From: UBA4719 sp035655615 | GTDB lineage: Bacteria > Actinomycetota > Actinomycetes > Actinomycetales > Dermatophilaceae | NCBI GenBank assembly: GCA_035655615.1 | Contig: DASRUA010000153.1 | Location: 4,277 to 68,276, forward strand | Length of the DNA stretch: 64,000 bases | Reading direction: 5' to 3' | Shown: positions 39,986 to 49,268 of the stretch, in pieces | Numbering within the stretch: the first letter of the stretch is position 1 | Layout: each line of letters begins with the position of its first letter | Notes under the pieces: generated by a model | The model's input: the letters and a program-made list of their open reading frames with translations, nothing else | What the model was told of the DNA's origin: nothing | Databases searched by the model: none | Program-made: the position numbers and the translations under genes

Positions 39986-41350
39986 ATGACCAGGCTCAGG
40001 CGGCTCGCCGCGATCGCGTTGTGCGCGGGGCTCGCCGTCGGCATCGCTGGGCAGCTGAATGGCAATCTGGACCTGCCCAGGGTCATCGGCCTTCAACAGA
40101 GCATCGACAAAGGCTCTGGCAGAGACGGCACGAACCAGGCTGCATCCTCGGTGCCGAAGGTGGACGAGCAGACGGCCCGGCTGGCGGCTGCCCAAGATCT
40201 ACTCACGGCCAGGGCTGCGGCCGTGAAAGCCCGGAACAAGAACTCGTGGATGGCCACGGTGGACCTCCCCGGCTCGGCCTTCCGGGGGCGTCAGTCCGTG
40301 GCGTTCGACAACCTCATCAAGCTCCCGCTCGGCCAGTTCTCCTACCGCGCTGCGCAGCCGGCTCCCGCGCTCGGCCCGACACGCATCCGGCAGGTGGGGC
40401 CCAACGCGTGGGCAGCCACCGTCACCGGGACCTACACACTGGCTGGATTTGACCGGACGCCACAGAACTTTGATGCGACGTACACCTTGGTGCACCGTCC
40501 CGGCGGCTGGCGCATTGCCGACGACACCGACGGCGCCACCCCTTTGCAGATGTGGGACCTGCCGGGGCTGAGGGTCCTGCGAGGCAGGTCCGCCATCGTT
40601 GTCGGAAACGCCCCCGACGCGCGAATGCGGGAGTACAGCACGATTGCGGACTCGGCTGTGCGCCGGGTCAGTGGTGTGTGGGGGACGGACTGGAACTCTC
40701 ATGTGGTCATCGTGACGCCGGCTACCAGCCAGGAGTTCGCCAGGCTGTTGTTGCGTGCCACTGACAAGGGGCTCGATCAGGTGGCTGCGATCACCCAAGG
40801 AGTGATCGAGCCGGGACGGCGGGCTCTGGGTGATCGAGTTGTCATCAACCCCAAGGCGTTCACGGCCCTGCAGCCCATCGGACGACGAGTGGTCATCACT
40901 CATGAGCTGACACATGTCGCGGCCCGATCGTCGACCACGGCTTCGGTCCCGATCTGGTTGACGGAGGGCATGGCCGATTACGTCGGGTATTCCGGTCTCG
41001 GCCTCTCGCGCGAGCGTGTGGCCAGCGAGCTGCTCTCTCTCGTGCGTGCGGGCAAGGGGCCCACGGCCCTGCCGAAGGAGGTCGACTTCGATCCGTCCCG
41101 GTCCACGATCGCGCCGTCATACTCCGGGTCCTGGCTGGCCGTCTGTCGTCTGGTCGATCTTTACGGCCAGGCCAGGGTTGTCGCGTTCTATCGTGTCGTC
41201 GCATCGGCCAAGACGGCGGGCGGGGCAGCCCAGCCTGACCCCGACACCACTGCGGCGTCTGCTTTTCCTCACACTTTCGGGGCGACCGAGGCCCAGTTTG
41301 TCGATGGCTGGCGGCGCTACCTGGGGACCCTCGCGCACGCCCGGGGGTGA
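39986..41350 (+). CDS. Secreted gluzincin-like metallopeptidase
   Basis: A 454-residue exported protein. The N-terminus MTRLRRLAAIALCAGLAVGIAGQL is a signal peptide or anchor. A central NTF2-like or lipoprotein-like region of about 150 residues precedes the peptidase part. The zinc motif HELTHVAARS is at about residue 305, and WLTEGMADYVGYSG supplies the downstream Glu/Asp ligand. The pattern HExTH...EGxAD matches peptidase MA-like (DUF2268/M1-related) families. Substrate unknown. It occupies the position of envelope genes in the related mycobacterial region. Confidence 0.85.
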   Translation: MTRLRRLAAIALCAGLAVGIAGQLNGNLDLPRVIGLQQSIDKGSGRDGTNQAASSVPKVDEQTARLAAAQDLLTARAAAVKARNKNSWMATVDLPGSAFRGRQSVAFDNLIKLPLGQFSYRAAQPAPALGPTRIRQVGPNAWAATVTGTYTLAGFDRTPQNFDATYTLVHRPGGWRIADDTDGATPLQMWDLPGLRVLRGRSAIVVGNAPDARMREYSTIADSAVRRVSGVWGTDWNSHVVIVTPATSQEFARLLLRATDKGLDQVAAITQGVIEPGRRALGDRVVINPKAFTALQPIGRRVVITHELTHVAARSSTTASVPIWLTEGMADYVGYSGLGLSRERVASELLSLVRAGKGPTALPKEVDFDPSRSTIAPSYSGSWLAVCRLVDLYGQARVVAFYRVVASAKTAGGAAQPDPDTTAASAFPHTFGATEAQFVDGWRRYLGTLAHARG

Positions 41351-41426
41351 GTCGCAGCCAGTTGCCCCAGCCTGGCTGCTGACGGAAGCGGGTGGTGAGA
41401 CCCCCGCGAGGGTCACCGTCGAATGG

Positions 41427-43223
41427 TTATTCCCGGGGCCCCGAATACAACGCTTCGACGTCGGAGGCGTAGTCCTTCATCACCATGTTGCGCTTGAGCT
41501 TCAGCGAAGGCGTCAGATAGCCGTTGTCCTCGGTGAAGTCGCCGGCAAGGACGGTGAACCTGCGAATCGACTCGGGTTTGCTGACCGCCAAATTCGCGTT
41601 GTCGACCGCCCGCTGGAGCTCGGCGTGAACGACGTGGTTCTTGCGGGCATCATCCCACGAGAGATTCCGCAGCTTTTTGTTCTTCGCCCATGAGGGGAAC
41701 AGCTCCGCGTCGAGGGTGATCAGTGCGCCGATGAAGGGCCTTTTGTCACCGACCACGATGCACTGCGACACCAGAGGATGAGTACGCAGTCGGTCCTCGA
41801 GGAACGCGGGAACAACGTTCTTGCCGCCGGCGGTGATCAGGAGCTCCTTCTTGCGGCCGGTGATCTTCAGGAACCCTTCGTCATCGAGCTCTCCGATGTC
41901 GCCGGTGTGGAACCATCCGTCGACCAGGGCATCGTTGGTAGCCGTCTCGTTGTTGCGGTAGGCCTTAAAGATGTTCACTCCTTTGATCAGGATCTCGCCG
42001 TCATCTGTGATCTGGATGGCGACCCCGGGCAGCGGGGCGCCTACAGTGCCGATCTTGATGTGGTCGGGAGTGTTCAAGGTTGCCGGAGCTGTGGTCTCGG
42101 TCAGTCCGTAGCCCTCGAGCACGGTGAGCCCGATGCCTCGGTAGAAGTGGCCCAACGGGGGACCCAGCGGGGCGCCACCCGAGACGGCATACTCGACCTT
42201 GCCCCCCATGGCGGCGCGGAGCTTGCTGTAGACGAGCTTGTCGAATAATGCGTGCCTGGCCCTGAGCAGTGCACCTGGCCCGCCTTTCTCCTGCGCCTCA
42301 CTCCAGGCGATCGCCGTCGCCGCTGCGGTCCGGAAGATCTTGCCCTTGCCCTCGGAGACGGCTTTCTGCTCCGACGAGTTGTAGATCTTCTCGAATACGC
42401 GCGGCACCGACAGGATGAATGTGGGGGAGAAGGTGCCAAAGTCGGCGACCAGGTTCTTGACGTCAGAGGTGAAACCCATCCGGACCCCGGCATGGATGCA
42501 GACAACCTGGATGAACCGCGCGAAGACATGGGCGAGAGGCAGGAACAAAAGCGTCGACGCGCCCTCGGCACAGACGACCATCTTCATCCGCTCGGTCGCG
42601 TTCTCGGCCAGAGCCATGAAGTTGTCGTGGGTGAGCTGGCACCCTTTGGGGCGGCCGGTGGTTCCCGACGTATAGATGATCGTGGCGACGTCGTCGCGAC
42701 CGACCTGGCTGCGCCGGGCCTCAACCGCCTCATCGGTGATCTCACGTCCGGCTGCCCTGAGCGTGTTCAGCCCCCCGGCGTCGATCTGCCACACATGAAG
42801 AGGCTCAGGCAGGCCGGCTGTTGCCTCGGCCAGAATCCTGGCATGCGTCGGCGTCTCCAGGATCACGGCAGAGCACGCCGAGTCCTTGACGATCCAGCCG
42901 ACCTGCAGGGCCGCAGAAGTCTCATAGATGGGTACCGAAACAGCACCGGCGGTCCAGATGGCGAAGTCAGTCACGGCCCACTCGTAGCGTGTCTTGCTCA
43001 TGATCGCGACGCGTTCTCCGAGGCCGATCCCCGAAGCCATCAGCCCCTTGGCGACCGCTCGGACGTCGGCGAGGAACTCGTCATTCGAGACATCGACCCA
43101 GGTGCCCGACGACGGCTTGCAGAATGCCACCCTGCCCGGCTCGCTGGCGCCGTTGCGGACCGGCAGATCCGAGAGGTTGCCCTTGACCGGTGTGACGAGC
43201 GGGGGAACTGAGATGCTTTTCAC
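41427..43223 (-). CDS. fadD15: Long-chain acyl-CoA synthetase (AMP-dependent)
   Basis: ANL-superfamily ligase of 598 residues that activates fatty acids with ATP and CoA. Core motifs are IIYTSGTTGRPKGCQLTH (P-loop), the GYGLTETTAP signature, GWFHTGDIGELDDEGFLKITGRKKELL and a C-terminal KLKRNMVMKDY with the catalytic Lys (GxxK region). The form is that of long-chain synthetases related to Rv2187/FadD15, which lies in the syntenic region. GTG start at 43223. It is divergent from the SRPBCC gene. Confidence 0.94.
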   Translation of the reverse strand: MKSISVPPLVTPVKGNLSDLPVRNGASEPGRVAFCKPSSGTWVDVSNDEFLADVRAVAKGLMASGIGLGERVAIMSKTRYEWAVTDFAIWTAGAVSVPIYETSAALQVGWIVKDSACSAVILETPTHARILAEATAGLPEPLHVWQIDAGGLNTLRAAGREITDEAVEARRSQVGRDDVATIIYTSGTTGRPKGCQLTHDNFMALAENATERMKMVVCAEGASTLLFLPLAHVFARFIQVVCIHAGVRMGFTSDVKNLVADFGTFSPTFILSVPRVFEKIYNSSEQKAVSEGKGKIFRTAAATAIAWSEAQEKGGPGALLRARHALFDKLVYSKLRAAMGGKVEYAVSGGAPLGPPLGHFYRGIGLTVLEGYGLTETTAPATLNTPDHIKIGTVGAPLPGVAIQITDDGEILIKGVNIFKAYRNNETATNDALVDGWFHTGDIGELDDEGFLKITGRKKELLITAGGKNVVPAFLEDRLRTHPLVSQCIVVGDKRPFIGALITLDAELFPSWAKNKKLRNLSWDDARKNHVVHAELQRAVDNANLAVSKPESIRRFTVLAGDFTEDNGYLTPSLKLKRNMVMKDYASDVEALYSGPRE

Positions 43224-43429
43224 AAAGGGTCCTTAGACTGCATGTTGATGTTGCCCGCTTACCTTGACCGAACAGGGAAATCGCAATTCGTGCGCCTCCC
43301 GACCTCAGGGGTCTTGCCTTACTCCTGGGCGTCTTCCCTCATCTGTGACCTCGCGGCGCTGAGTCGAGGGCGAGTCGGCGGCGCCGGTCACCGGCACCCG
43401 CCTGACGTAGTGGCAAGGGCCCCGCAGGG

Positions 43430-43435
43430 TAACCT
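43430..43435 (+). promoter_or_regulatory. -10 box TAACCT for the SRPBCC-arsA operon
   Basis: TAACCT ends seven bases before the ATG at 43443. No ribosome-binding site is seen. The operon therefore seems to begin with a leaderless gene. Confidence 0.5.
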
Positions 43436-43442
43436 TCGCTGC

Positions 43443-43925
43443 ATGGCCGATCGAACTGAGTCCAGCATCGTCATCGCCGCTGCACCTGGGGTGATTCTCG
43501 ATGTCATTGCCGACTTCGATCGCTATCCCGAGTGGGCTGGCGAGGTGAAGAGAGCGGCGCTGATTTCGGAGGACGGTGACGGATGGGCCGACCAGGTCGA
43601 GTTCACCCTCTCCGCCGGTGCCATCAAGGACACCTACGTTTTAGAGTATGACTGGGACGTGGCCGAGGACGGCACGGGGGTGGTCTCGTGGCACTTGGTC
43701 ACCGCGCAGGTGCTCAAGGCGATGAATGGTTCTTACACACTTGAAGACATCACCCTCAGGGGCAACGACACCAGTACCGCGGTCACCTACCGGTTGTCGG
43801 TCGACGTCAAGATCCCCATGCTCGGGATGCTCAAACGCAAGGCCGAGAAGGTCATCATCGACACGGCCCTGAAGGAGCTGAAGAAACGTGCCGAGGTTCT
43901 GAACCGGCGTTCGGACATCTCGTGA
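43443..43925 (+). CDS. SRPBCC (START-like) family protein
   Basis: A 160-residue lipid/ligand-binding fold protein: SSIVIAAAPGVILDVIADFDRYPEWAGEVKRA at the N-terminus, a beta-rich middle (VLEYDWDVAEDGTGVVSWHL, YTLEDITLRGNDTSTAVTYRLSV) and the closing long helix KVIIDTALKELKKRAEV. It is the homolog of Rv2185c. Members often bind a hydrophobic molecule such as a polyketide or membrane lipid. ATG 43443 is chosen; the open frame upstream is non-coding. It overlaps the ArsA-like gene (GTGA) and heads a five-gene coupled operon to 46685. Confidence 0.92.
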   Translation: MADRTESSIVIAAAPGVILDVIADFDRYPEWAGEVKRAALISEDGDGWADQVEFTLSAGAIKDTYVLEYDWDVAEDGTGVVSWHLVTAQVLKAMNGSYTLEDITLRGNDTSTAVTYRLSVDVKIPMLGMLKRKAEKVIIDTALKELKKRAEVLNRRSDIS

Positions 43926-45205
43926 GAGTCGTGCTCTTCACCGGCAAGGGGGGCGTCGGCAAGACAACGACTGCCGCGGCAACTGCCGTACAGGCGGCCC
44001 GTGCGGGCATCAAGACCCTGGTCATGTCGACCGATGCAGCCCATTCGCTCGGTGATGCTCTGGGTGTTGTCCTGGTTACCTCACAGGGCGACCTGGACCC
44101 GGTGGTCGAGATCGAGCCTGGACTCTTCGCCATGCAGCTCAGTGCTTCCCACAGCGTCCGGCGCTCCTGGCGGTCGGTACAGGACTACCTCCTGACGGTG
44201 TTCAAGGGACTGGGTATCGACCCGGTGGTGGCCGACGAGCTGACCGAGCTCCCAGGCGCCGATGAGATCGTCGCACTGGTCGAGTTGCGGACACAGGTCG
44301 AGTCCGGGCCGTGGGACCTGGTGGTCGTCGACTGTGCCCCGACCGCGGAGACGCTGCGGTTGCTGGCTCTGCCGGAGGCTCTGGCCTGGCACCTTGAAAG
44401 GCTCATCCCGGCCCAGCGAGGTCTCCTACGCGCGCTTCGCCCTGCGGCTGCGACAGCCACCGGTCTGCCGCTGCCCGGCGTGCAGGTGCTGGACACCCTG
44501 CGTCGTTGGCAGGAGGCCCTGCTGGAGATCCAGGCGATCCTTGCCGCCGAGACGACGTCCGTGCGGTTGGTGCTCACCCCGGAGCGAGTGGTTATCGCCG
44601 AGTCACGCCGGACGTTGACCTCCTTGCGGCTCTTCGGGCTGATCGTGGACCAGGTTGTGGTCAACCGCGTCTTCCCGGATGCGGCGTCTCCCGGTGCGGC
44701 TTCCCCCGGGTCGGCATCCCACGGGTCGGATCAGGAGTCAGCTCACACGGACTGGCTGGCCGGCTGGAATACAGCCCAGCAGCGGGGACTGTCTGAGGTC
44801 CGTCGCTCCTTTGAGCCCCTGCCGATCGTCATCACCCCTTACCTTTCGCACGAGCCTGTGGGCACTGACGCACTGGCCGCCCTCGCCGAGGCGCGTACCG
44901 GGGAGATCGGTGATGTCCTGATGCCGGCGCCGGCCCAGGGGATGACCGTGCGGCCTGTGGATGGAGGCTACCTCCTGACGTTGCCGCTGCCGCTGGTCAC
45001 CGCTTCCGAGGTGGACCTCAAACGACGTGACGACGAGCTGCTCGTATCGGTGGCCGACCATCGCCGGGTGCTGTCACTGCCCAGTGTCTTGCGCCGGTGT
45101 GTTGTTACCGGCGCCGTAGTCCGTAACGCGACCCTTCGGGTGCGGTTCGTTCCCGATGAAAAGGTCTGGCCCGCTCACGAACAAGAAAGTGTGGCACGTG
45201 AATGA
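43922..45205 (+). CDS. ArsA/GET3-like ATPase
   Basis: A deviant-Walker P-loop ATPase of 427 residues. FTGKGGVGKTTTAAATAVQAA (residues 5-25) and LVMSTDAAHSLGDALG are the signature Walker A and switch I. VVDCAPTAETLRLL is switch II, and the C-terminal alpha-crystallin-like part (VDGGYLLTLPLPLV, VDLKRRDDELLVSVADHRR) is typical of actinobacterial ArsA-like proteins such as Rv2184c. Without arsenic genes nearby and next to a lipid-binding SRPBCC protein, it is more likely a targeting or chaperone ATPase than an arsenite pump. A short Gly/Ser-rich insert (about residues 257-278) is odd. Confidence 0.9.
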   Translation: MRVVLFTGKGGVGKTTTAAATAVQAARAGIKTLVMSTDAAHSLGDALGVVLVTSQGDLDPVVEIEPGLFAMQLSASHSVRRSWRSVQDYLLTVFKGLGIDPVVADELTELPGADEIVALVELRTQVESGPWDLVVVDCAPTAETLRLLALPEALAWHLERLIPAQRGLLRALRPAAATATGLPLPGVQVLDTLRRWQEALLEIQAILAAETTSVRLVLTPERVVIAESRRTLTSLRLFGLIVDQVVVNRVFPDAASPGAASPGSASHGSDQESAHTDWLAGWNTAQQRGLSEVRRSFEPLPIVITPYLSHEPVGTDALAALAEARTGEIGDVLMPAPAQGMTVRPVDGGYLLTLPLPLVTASEVDLKRRDDELLVSVADHRRVLSLPSVLRRCVVTGAVVRNATLRVRFVPDEKVWPAHEQESVARE

Positions 45206-45729
45206 CTGAGCAATCCCCGTCCGTGATCGGCACGGTTGCCCAGGAGGCCGCGCTGCTGATCGAGGACATGGCCACGATGGCGCGCTTGAGCTACAACCGC
45301 GTCGATGACCCCAGCCCGTATGCCGGTGAGAGGGTTCAGGAGACTGTCTGGCCGGACCCGCCGCATGCCGAAGGCGCCGCAGCGGGTCGTGACGAGGCCG
45401 GGGGTTTCGAGGCGACCAACGAAGAGTCGGAAGGTGTCTGCAGCATGTGTGGGGCCGAACACGGCGCCACCCCGGGCGACGACACCCCTTCAACCTGCAG
45501 GATCTGTCCGTTGTGTCGGGGAATCGCGTTGCTGCGCTCGGTCCGGCCGGAGACCGTGGACATGCTCGCGGACCTCGCCATGTCTGTGGCTGGCAGCCTG
45601 CGGGACGTGGCCATGTGGTCACGGGCATCGGATCCGTCCCCTACCGCCCGGTCGAATTCCGGGAGGCCACCTGAACCTGAGCGTGCACCGGTCCAGGACA
45701 TTTCCGTAGATGACGAGAGCGAAGGATGA
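45202..45729 (+). CDS. DUF5304-like CxxC protein
   Basis: A 175-residue acidic protein. Its opening SPSVIGTVAQEAALLIEDMATMARLSY and the central CSMCGAEHGATPGDDTPSTCRICPLCRG show two CxxC pairs likely to bind zinc. A second helix follows (PETVDMLADLAMSVAGSLRDVAMW), and the ends are disordered. The arrangement equals the small gene following ArsA in actinobacteria (Rv2183c, DUF5304 in Streptomyces). Function is unknown. It overlaps both neighbours by four bases, so its product is made together with them. Confidence 0.8.
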   Translation: MTEQSPSVIGTVAQEAALLIEDMATMARLSYNRVDDPSPYAGERVQETVWPDPPHAEGAAAGRDEAGGFEATNEESEGVCSMCGAEHGATPGDDTPSTCRICPLCRGIALLRSVRPETVDMLADLAMSVAGSLRDVAMWSRASDPSPTARSNSGRPPEPERAPVQDISVDDESEG

Positions 45730-46685
45730 CGCTGGTGCGCGCAACGATCGGGCTTGACATCGGTGGCACCAAGATCAATGGCGGTGTCATCGACGAAAAA
45801 GGGGTGATTCTGGCCCAGGGACGCAGGGACACTCCGGCCCTTGACCCTGCGGCCATCATCCGGGAGGCAGCCAGCCTCACTCGGGAGCTCTCCTCTCAGT
45901 ATCAGATCGACGCCGTCGGCGTCGCGTGTGCCGCCTACATCGACCGTTCAGGGTCCACCGTCTATTTCTCCCCGAACCTCGCATGGCGAGATGAACCACT
46001 CAAAGAGCGTCTTGAGGCGGCTCTTGACCTGCCCGTGACCATCGAGAACGACGCCAATGCCGCAGCCTGGGGGGAGCTGCGTTTCGGTGCCGCGGCTGGC
46101 TCCGTCAATATGGTCATGGTCACCGTGGGCACCGGTATCGGTGGTGGTGTCGTGGTCGACGGCGTTCTGATGCACGGCGCCTTCGGGGTGGCCGCCGAGC
46201 TTGGGCATATGCGCGTGGTTCCCGGCGGAATCCGTTGCGGTTGTGGCAATCGCGGCTGTTGGGAGATGTACGCAAGCGGCACGGCCCTGGTCCGCGAGGC
46301 GCAGGAGCTCGTCGTGTCCGGGTCGCCGCTCGGTGCGCGACTGGGTGAGCTGTGTGGAGGCGATCCCTCGGCGCTGAGGGGGCCGGACGTCACCAGAGCA
46401 GCCGTCGAGGGCGATCCAGCTGCAGTCGAGCTGCTGGCCGATCTCGGCGTGTGGATCGGGGAGGGGCTGGCCTCGGTCGTGGCCATTCTCGACCCCGAGC
46501 TGGTCGTCCTGGGCGGGGGAGTGTCCGAGGCAGGGGCCTTACTGGTCGATCCGGCCCTTGCCGCCTTTCGTCGCCAGCTGACCGGTCGCGGGCACCGGCC
46601 GGAGGCTCGGTTCGCCCTGGCGAGTCTTGGCAATGACGCCGGCATGATCGGGGCCGCCGATCTTGCTGCTCAGGCGTACGCATGA
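45726..46685 (+). CDS. glcK: ROK-family glucokinase, first copy
   Basis: Glucokinase of 319 residues. ROK signature motifs: IGLDIGGTKINGGVIDEKG (ATP loop 1), ENDANAAAWGELRFGAAA, VTVGTGIGGGVVVDG, ELGHMRVVPGG, and the zinc-binding CGCGNRGCWE followed by YASGTALVREA. The glucose-binding Glu-His pair (ELGH) is intact. Start at ATG 45726, overlapping the upstream gene. It is the last coupled gene of the SRPBCC-ArsA operon, and a paralog follows 58 bases later. Whether it uses ATP or polyphosphate cannot be read from the sequence. Confidence 0.94.
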   Translation: MTLVRATIGLDIGGTKINGGVIDEKGVILAQGRRDTPALDPAAIIREAASLTRELSSQYQIDAVGVACAAYIDRSGSTVYFSPNLAWRDEPLKERLEAALDLPVTIENDANAAAWGELRFGAAAGSVNMVMVTVGTGIGGGVVVDGVLMHGAFGVAAELGHMRVVPGGIRCGCGNRGCWEMYASGTALVREAQELVVSGSPLGARLGELCGGDPSALRGPDVTRAAVEGDPAAVELLADLGVWIGEGLASVVAILDPELVVLGGGVSEAGALLVDPALAAFRRQLTGRGHRPEARFALASLGNDAGMIGAADLAAQAYA

Positions 46686-46743
46686 TTCCCGGGCGGACGC
46701 CCTGCACCGTGTCCCGACCAGACGTCGCTGCGCAGGCTTGTGG

Positions 46744-47727
46744 ATGAATCCCCGACTCGCCATTGGAATTGACATCGGTGGCACGAAGGTGGCCGGTGGT
46801 GTGGTCGACCTCGATGGCAACGTTACCCATCGCGCGCGACGGGACACCCCGCACCGTTCCAAGAGCCCATCGGTCGTCGAAGGGACCATCGTCGAGGTTG
46901 TCGCTGAGCTGATGCAGATCGCCGGACCCGAAACCGTCGCTGCTGTTGGTATCGGTGCTGCCGGGTTTGTCGCGGCGGATCGGGCGACGGTGGTGTTCGC
47001 CCCACATTTGTCGTGGCGTCACGAGCCCCTCCAGGAGGCACTGCAGAAGCGGGTGGCGGTGCCGATCTACGTTGACAACGACGCCAACGCGGCGGTCTGG
47101 GCCGAATGGAAGTTCGGGGCGGCTCAGGGGGAAACCCACGTCATGATGATCACGTTGGGCACGGGCATCGGCGGCGGCATTCTGATCAATGGTCAGGTGC
47201 AGCGCGGTCGCTTCGGTATAGCCGGCGAGTTCGGACATATGCAGGTCGTGCCGGGAGGCCACCGTTGCGAGTGCGGCAACCGCGGGTGCTGGGAGCAGTA
47301 CGCCAGTGGTAATGCGTTGGTGCGAGAAGCTCGTTCACTGTTCTCGGCCAACTCTCCCATCGCCAGCGACCTGCTCGATCGCGTTGAGGGCGTCGTCGGC
47401 AACCTGACCGGCCCTTTGATCACACAGGCCGCGCGCGACGGCGACCCGACAGCTCGTGAGCTTCTCGCCGAGATCGGCCACTGGCTGGGCCTTGGTATCG
47501 CAAACCTGGCTGCGGCTTTCGATCCCGGCATGTTTGTCATCGGCGGGGGAGTGAGCGCTGCCGGTGACCTGTTGTTGACCGCTGCGCGCGAGACCTTCAA
47601 GCGGCAGCTGGCCGGTCGCGGATACCGGCCGGAGGCTCGCATCGTGGCTGCGCAGCTGGGCAATGACGCCGGCTTGATCGGGGCGGCTGACCTCGCTCGC
47701 TATCCGGCTGAAGAACAGGCCGACTGA
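46744..47727 (+). CDS. glcK: ROK-family glucokinase, second copy (tandem paralog)
   Basis: A 327-residue paralog of the preceding gene with the same motif set: IGIDIGGTKVAGGVVDLDG, DNDANAAVWAEWKFGAAQ, LGTGIGGGILINGQV, EFGHMQVVPGG and CECGNRGCWEQYASGNALVREA. The glucose-binding EFGH residues and the zinc cysteines are complete. By eye the two proteins are about 60% identical. ATG 46744 gives the family N-terminus; the frame upstream to 46663 lies in the end of the first copy. Both copies look functional, so they may differ in expression or phosphoryl donor. Confidence 0.93.
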   Translation: MNPRLAIGIDIGGTKVAGGVVDLDGNVTHRARRDTPHRSKSPSVVEGTIVEVVAELMQIAGPETVAAVGIGAAGFVAADRATVVFAPHLSWRHEPLQEALQKRVAVPIYVDNDANAAVWAEWKFGAAQGETHVMMITLGTGIGGGILINGQVQRGRFGIAGEFGHMQVVPGGHRCECGNRGCWEQYASGNALVREARSLFSANSPIASDLLDRVEGVVGNLTGPLITQAARDGDPTARELLAEIGHWLGLGIANLAAAFDPGMFVIGGGVSAAGDLLLTAARETFKRQLAGRGYRPEARIVAAQLGNDAGLIGAADLARYPAEEQAD

Positions 47728-47734
47728 CCTGGCG

Positions 47735-48367
47735 TCAAAGCCGTGCGCCGTCGTCGTCATCCTCATGATGGCCCGGCATTCGTGAGACCAGCAGCGCGAA
47801 TCCGCCGACTGACATGGCGATGGCGCTGAGTATCCAGTAGCTGCTCGCATCGCGGTTGAAGAACACGAGATACAGCAGCAGCAGGGGCCCGCCACACATG
47901 CCGATGATGATGGCCCAGAACGCAAGATCGCCGGCCGGCAGGGGCGTAACCGGTGGTGGTTCGAAATGCTCCTCGTACTCGTCGTCCGCCTCCTGTGCCC
48001 GCCAGCGCTGCGGAGCGGGGTCGGCCTGCGGGTCGGCTTGCGGGTCGGCTTCTGGGGGGTTGTGCACCGGTAGCCACGGCGGCGGGTTGATATGCCACTG
48101 GTTCGGGCCGGCTTGCGGACCCTCAGCTGGCGGCAGATCGGTCGACCCGGTGGGCTTTTCGGCTCTCGACTCGGTGATTGTCTCTTCAGCGGCTGTCTCT
48201 TCGGTGCGCGTATCGGTTGGCCCGACATCGGTTGCCGCGTCCTCGGCTGCAGGCCGGGCTGCTCCCTCGGCCTCCGTTGCGTCATCGTTCAGGTGAGCCA
48301 CGATATCGGCGAATATCGCGTCATCATCGAAGCCGTCGGGCGAGCGCCGACGGTCTGGATCGTTCAC
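47735..48367 (-). CDS. Hypothetical membrane protein with long acidic disordered N-terminus
   Basis: A 210-residue protein. Residues 1-145 are low-complexity and acidic (EETAAEETITESRAE, Pro-rich NPPPWLPVHNPPEADPQADPQADP). Two transmembrane helices follow (LAFWAIIIGMCGGPLLLLYLVFF and YWILSAIAMSVGGFALLVS) with a basic-acidic end HHEDDDDGA. I do not recognise a family beyond similar actinobacterial membrane proteins. Its GTG overlaps the stop of the alpha/beta hydrolase upstream (GTGA), so both are made from one message. It could position the hydrolase at the membrane, but this is a guess. Confidence 0.75.
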   Translation of the reverse strand: MNDPDRRRSPDGFDDDAIFADIVAHLNDDATEAEGAARPAAEDAATDVGPTDTRTEETAAEETITESRAEKPTGSTDLPPAEGPQAGPNQWHINPPPWLPVHNPPEADPQADPQADPAPQRWRAQEADDEYEEHFEPPPVTPLPAGDLAFWAIIIGMCGGPLLLLYLVFFNRDASSYWILSAIAMSVGGFALLVSRMPGHHEDDDDGARL

Positions 48368-49128
48368 GTCAGGGTGATCCGCTCGATGAACTTGGCCGAC
48401 TCGTCAAAGATCCGCGGAGCGTCATTGTCAATGGTGGCAACGTGATACGAGTCCTCCAGCAGGATCTCGGTGACATCGCGGCTCGAGATCCTGGACAGGA
48501 CCAGCGCCGAGCTTGACGCGGGCACGATGTGGTCCTGTGTTGAGCGCAGCAGCAGCACCGGCTGGGTGACCTCTGGCAGGTCCCGTACGACCAGTTGCCA
48601 GCCGCCAAACTGGGAGTGAAGGGCCTTCAACGGGTTGCGGGTGTAAGCGAGCTCGGTAACGCCTTCTTTCTTCACGTCATTGCCAAACGCGCCCAAGGAC
48701 GGCACTACGTGCTTCAGGACCGGGAGCAGCCGGATGAGAAGCCGGTTGAAGATGGGCTCCTCCAGCTTGACGGCGGGGTTGACCAGAATCAGGCCGCTGA
48801 TGCGGGGTCCGTGTTCCTGAGCCAGCCGCAGCGCCAGGGTGGCCCCCATGGACAGGCCGCCGATGACAACACGGTCACAGCTCTCGTGCAGCTCGCGGAA
48901 TGCCCCGTCGACGCAGGAATACCAGTCCTCCCAGCCGGTGCGGTTCATCTCCTGCCAGGTGGTGCCGTGTCCAGGCAATAGGGGGACGCGCACCGTGTAG
49001 CCCCGATCCGCGAGGTACTCGCCCCACGGGCGCATGCTCTGCGGCGTGCCGGTCGCCCCGTGGCACAACAGCACCCCGATGTTGGATCCGTCATGGTTGA
49101 ACGGTTCGGCCCCGGTCAGAATGGCCAC
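48364..49128 (-). CDS. Alpha/beta hydrolase (carboxylesterase / lipase-like)
   Basis: A 254-residue serine hydrolase without signal peptide. The oxyanion strand is LLCHGATGTPQSMRPWGEYL; the nucleophile elbow is VIGGLSMGATLALRLA (GLSMG); the acid and His are in LLRSTQDHIVP and EDSYHVATIDND. The His loop SYHV is typical of carboxylesterase Est30-type or monoacylglycerol lipase-like enzymes. Together with the neighbouring plsC and fadD it sits in a lipid-metabolism block. ATG 49128, divergent from plsC. Confidence 0.92.
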   Translation of the reverse strand: MAILTGAEPFNHDGSNIGVLLCHGATGTPQSMRPWGEYLADRGYTVRVPLLPGHGTTWQEMNRTGWEDWYSCVDGAFRELHESCDRVVIGGLSMGATLALRLAQEHGPRISGLILVNPAVKLEEPIFNRLLIRLLPVLKHVVPSLGAFGNDVKKEGVTELAYTRNPLKALHSQFGGWQLVVRDLPEVTQPVLLLRSTQDHIVPASSSALVLSRISSRDVTEILLEDSYHVATIDNDAPRIFDESAKFIERITLT

Positions 49129-49268
49129 GGAATCACTCCTGGTTTCTTGAAAAGTCGACGCTGGTCCTTGTACGGGAATAGTCGCACGACCGGGGAGCCG
49201 CGCATAGTGCCGTACGATTCATAGGTCGGCGACGCGTCTGATTTCTCACATGAAGGAGATGTTCCGGG

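Noticed and set aside
43922..45205. Arsenic resistance operon
   Set aside because: Only the ATPase is ArsA-like; no arsB, arsC, arsR or arsD nearby, and the known synteny is with Rv2184c.
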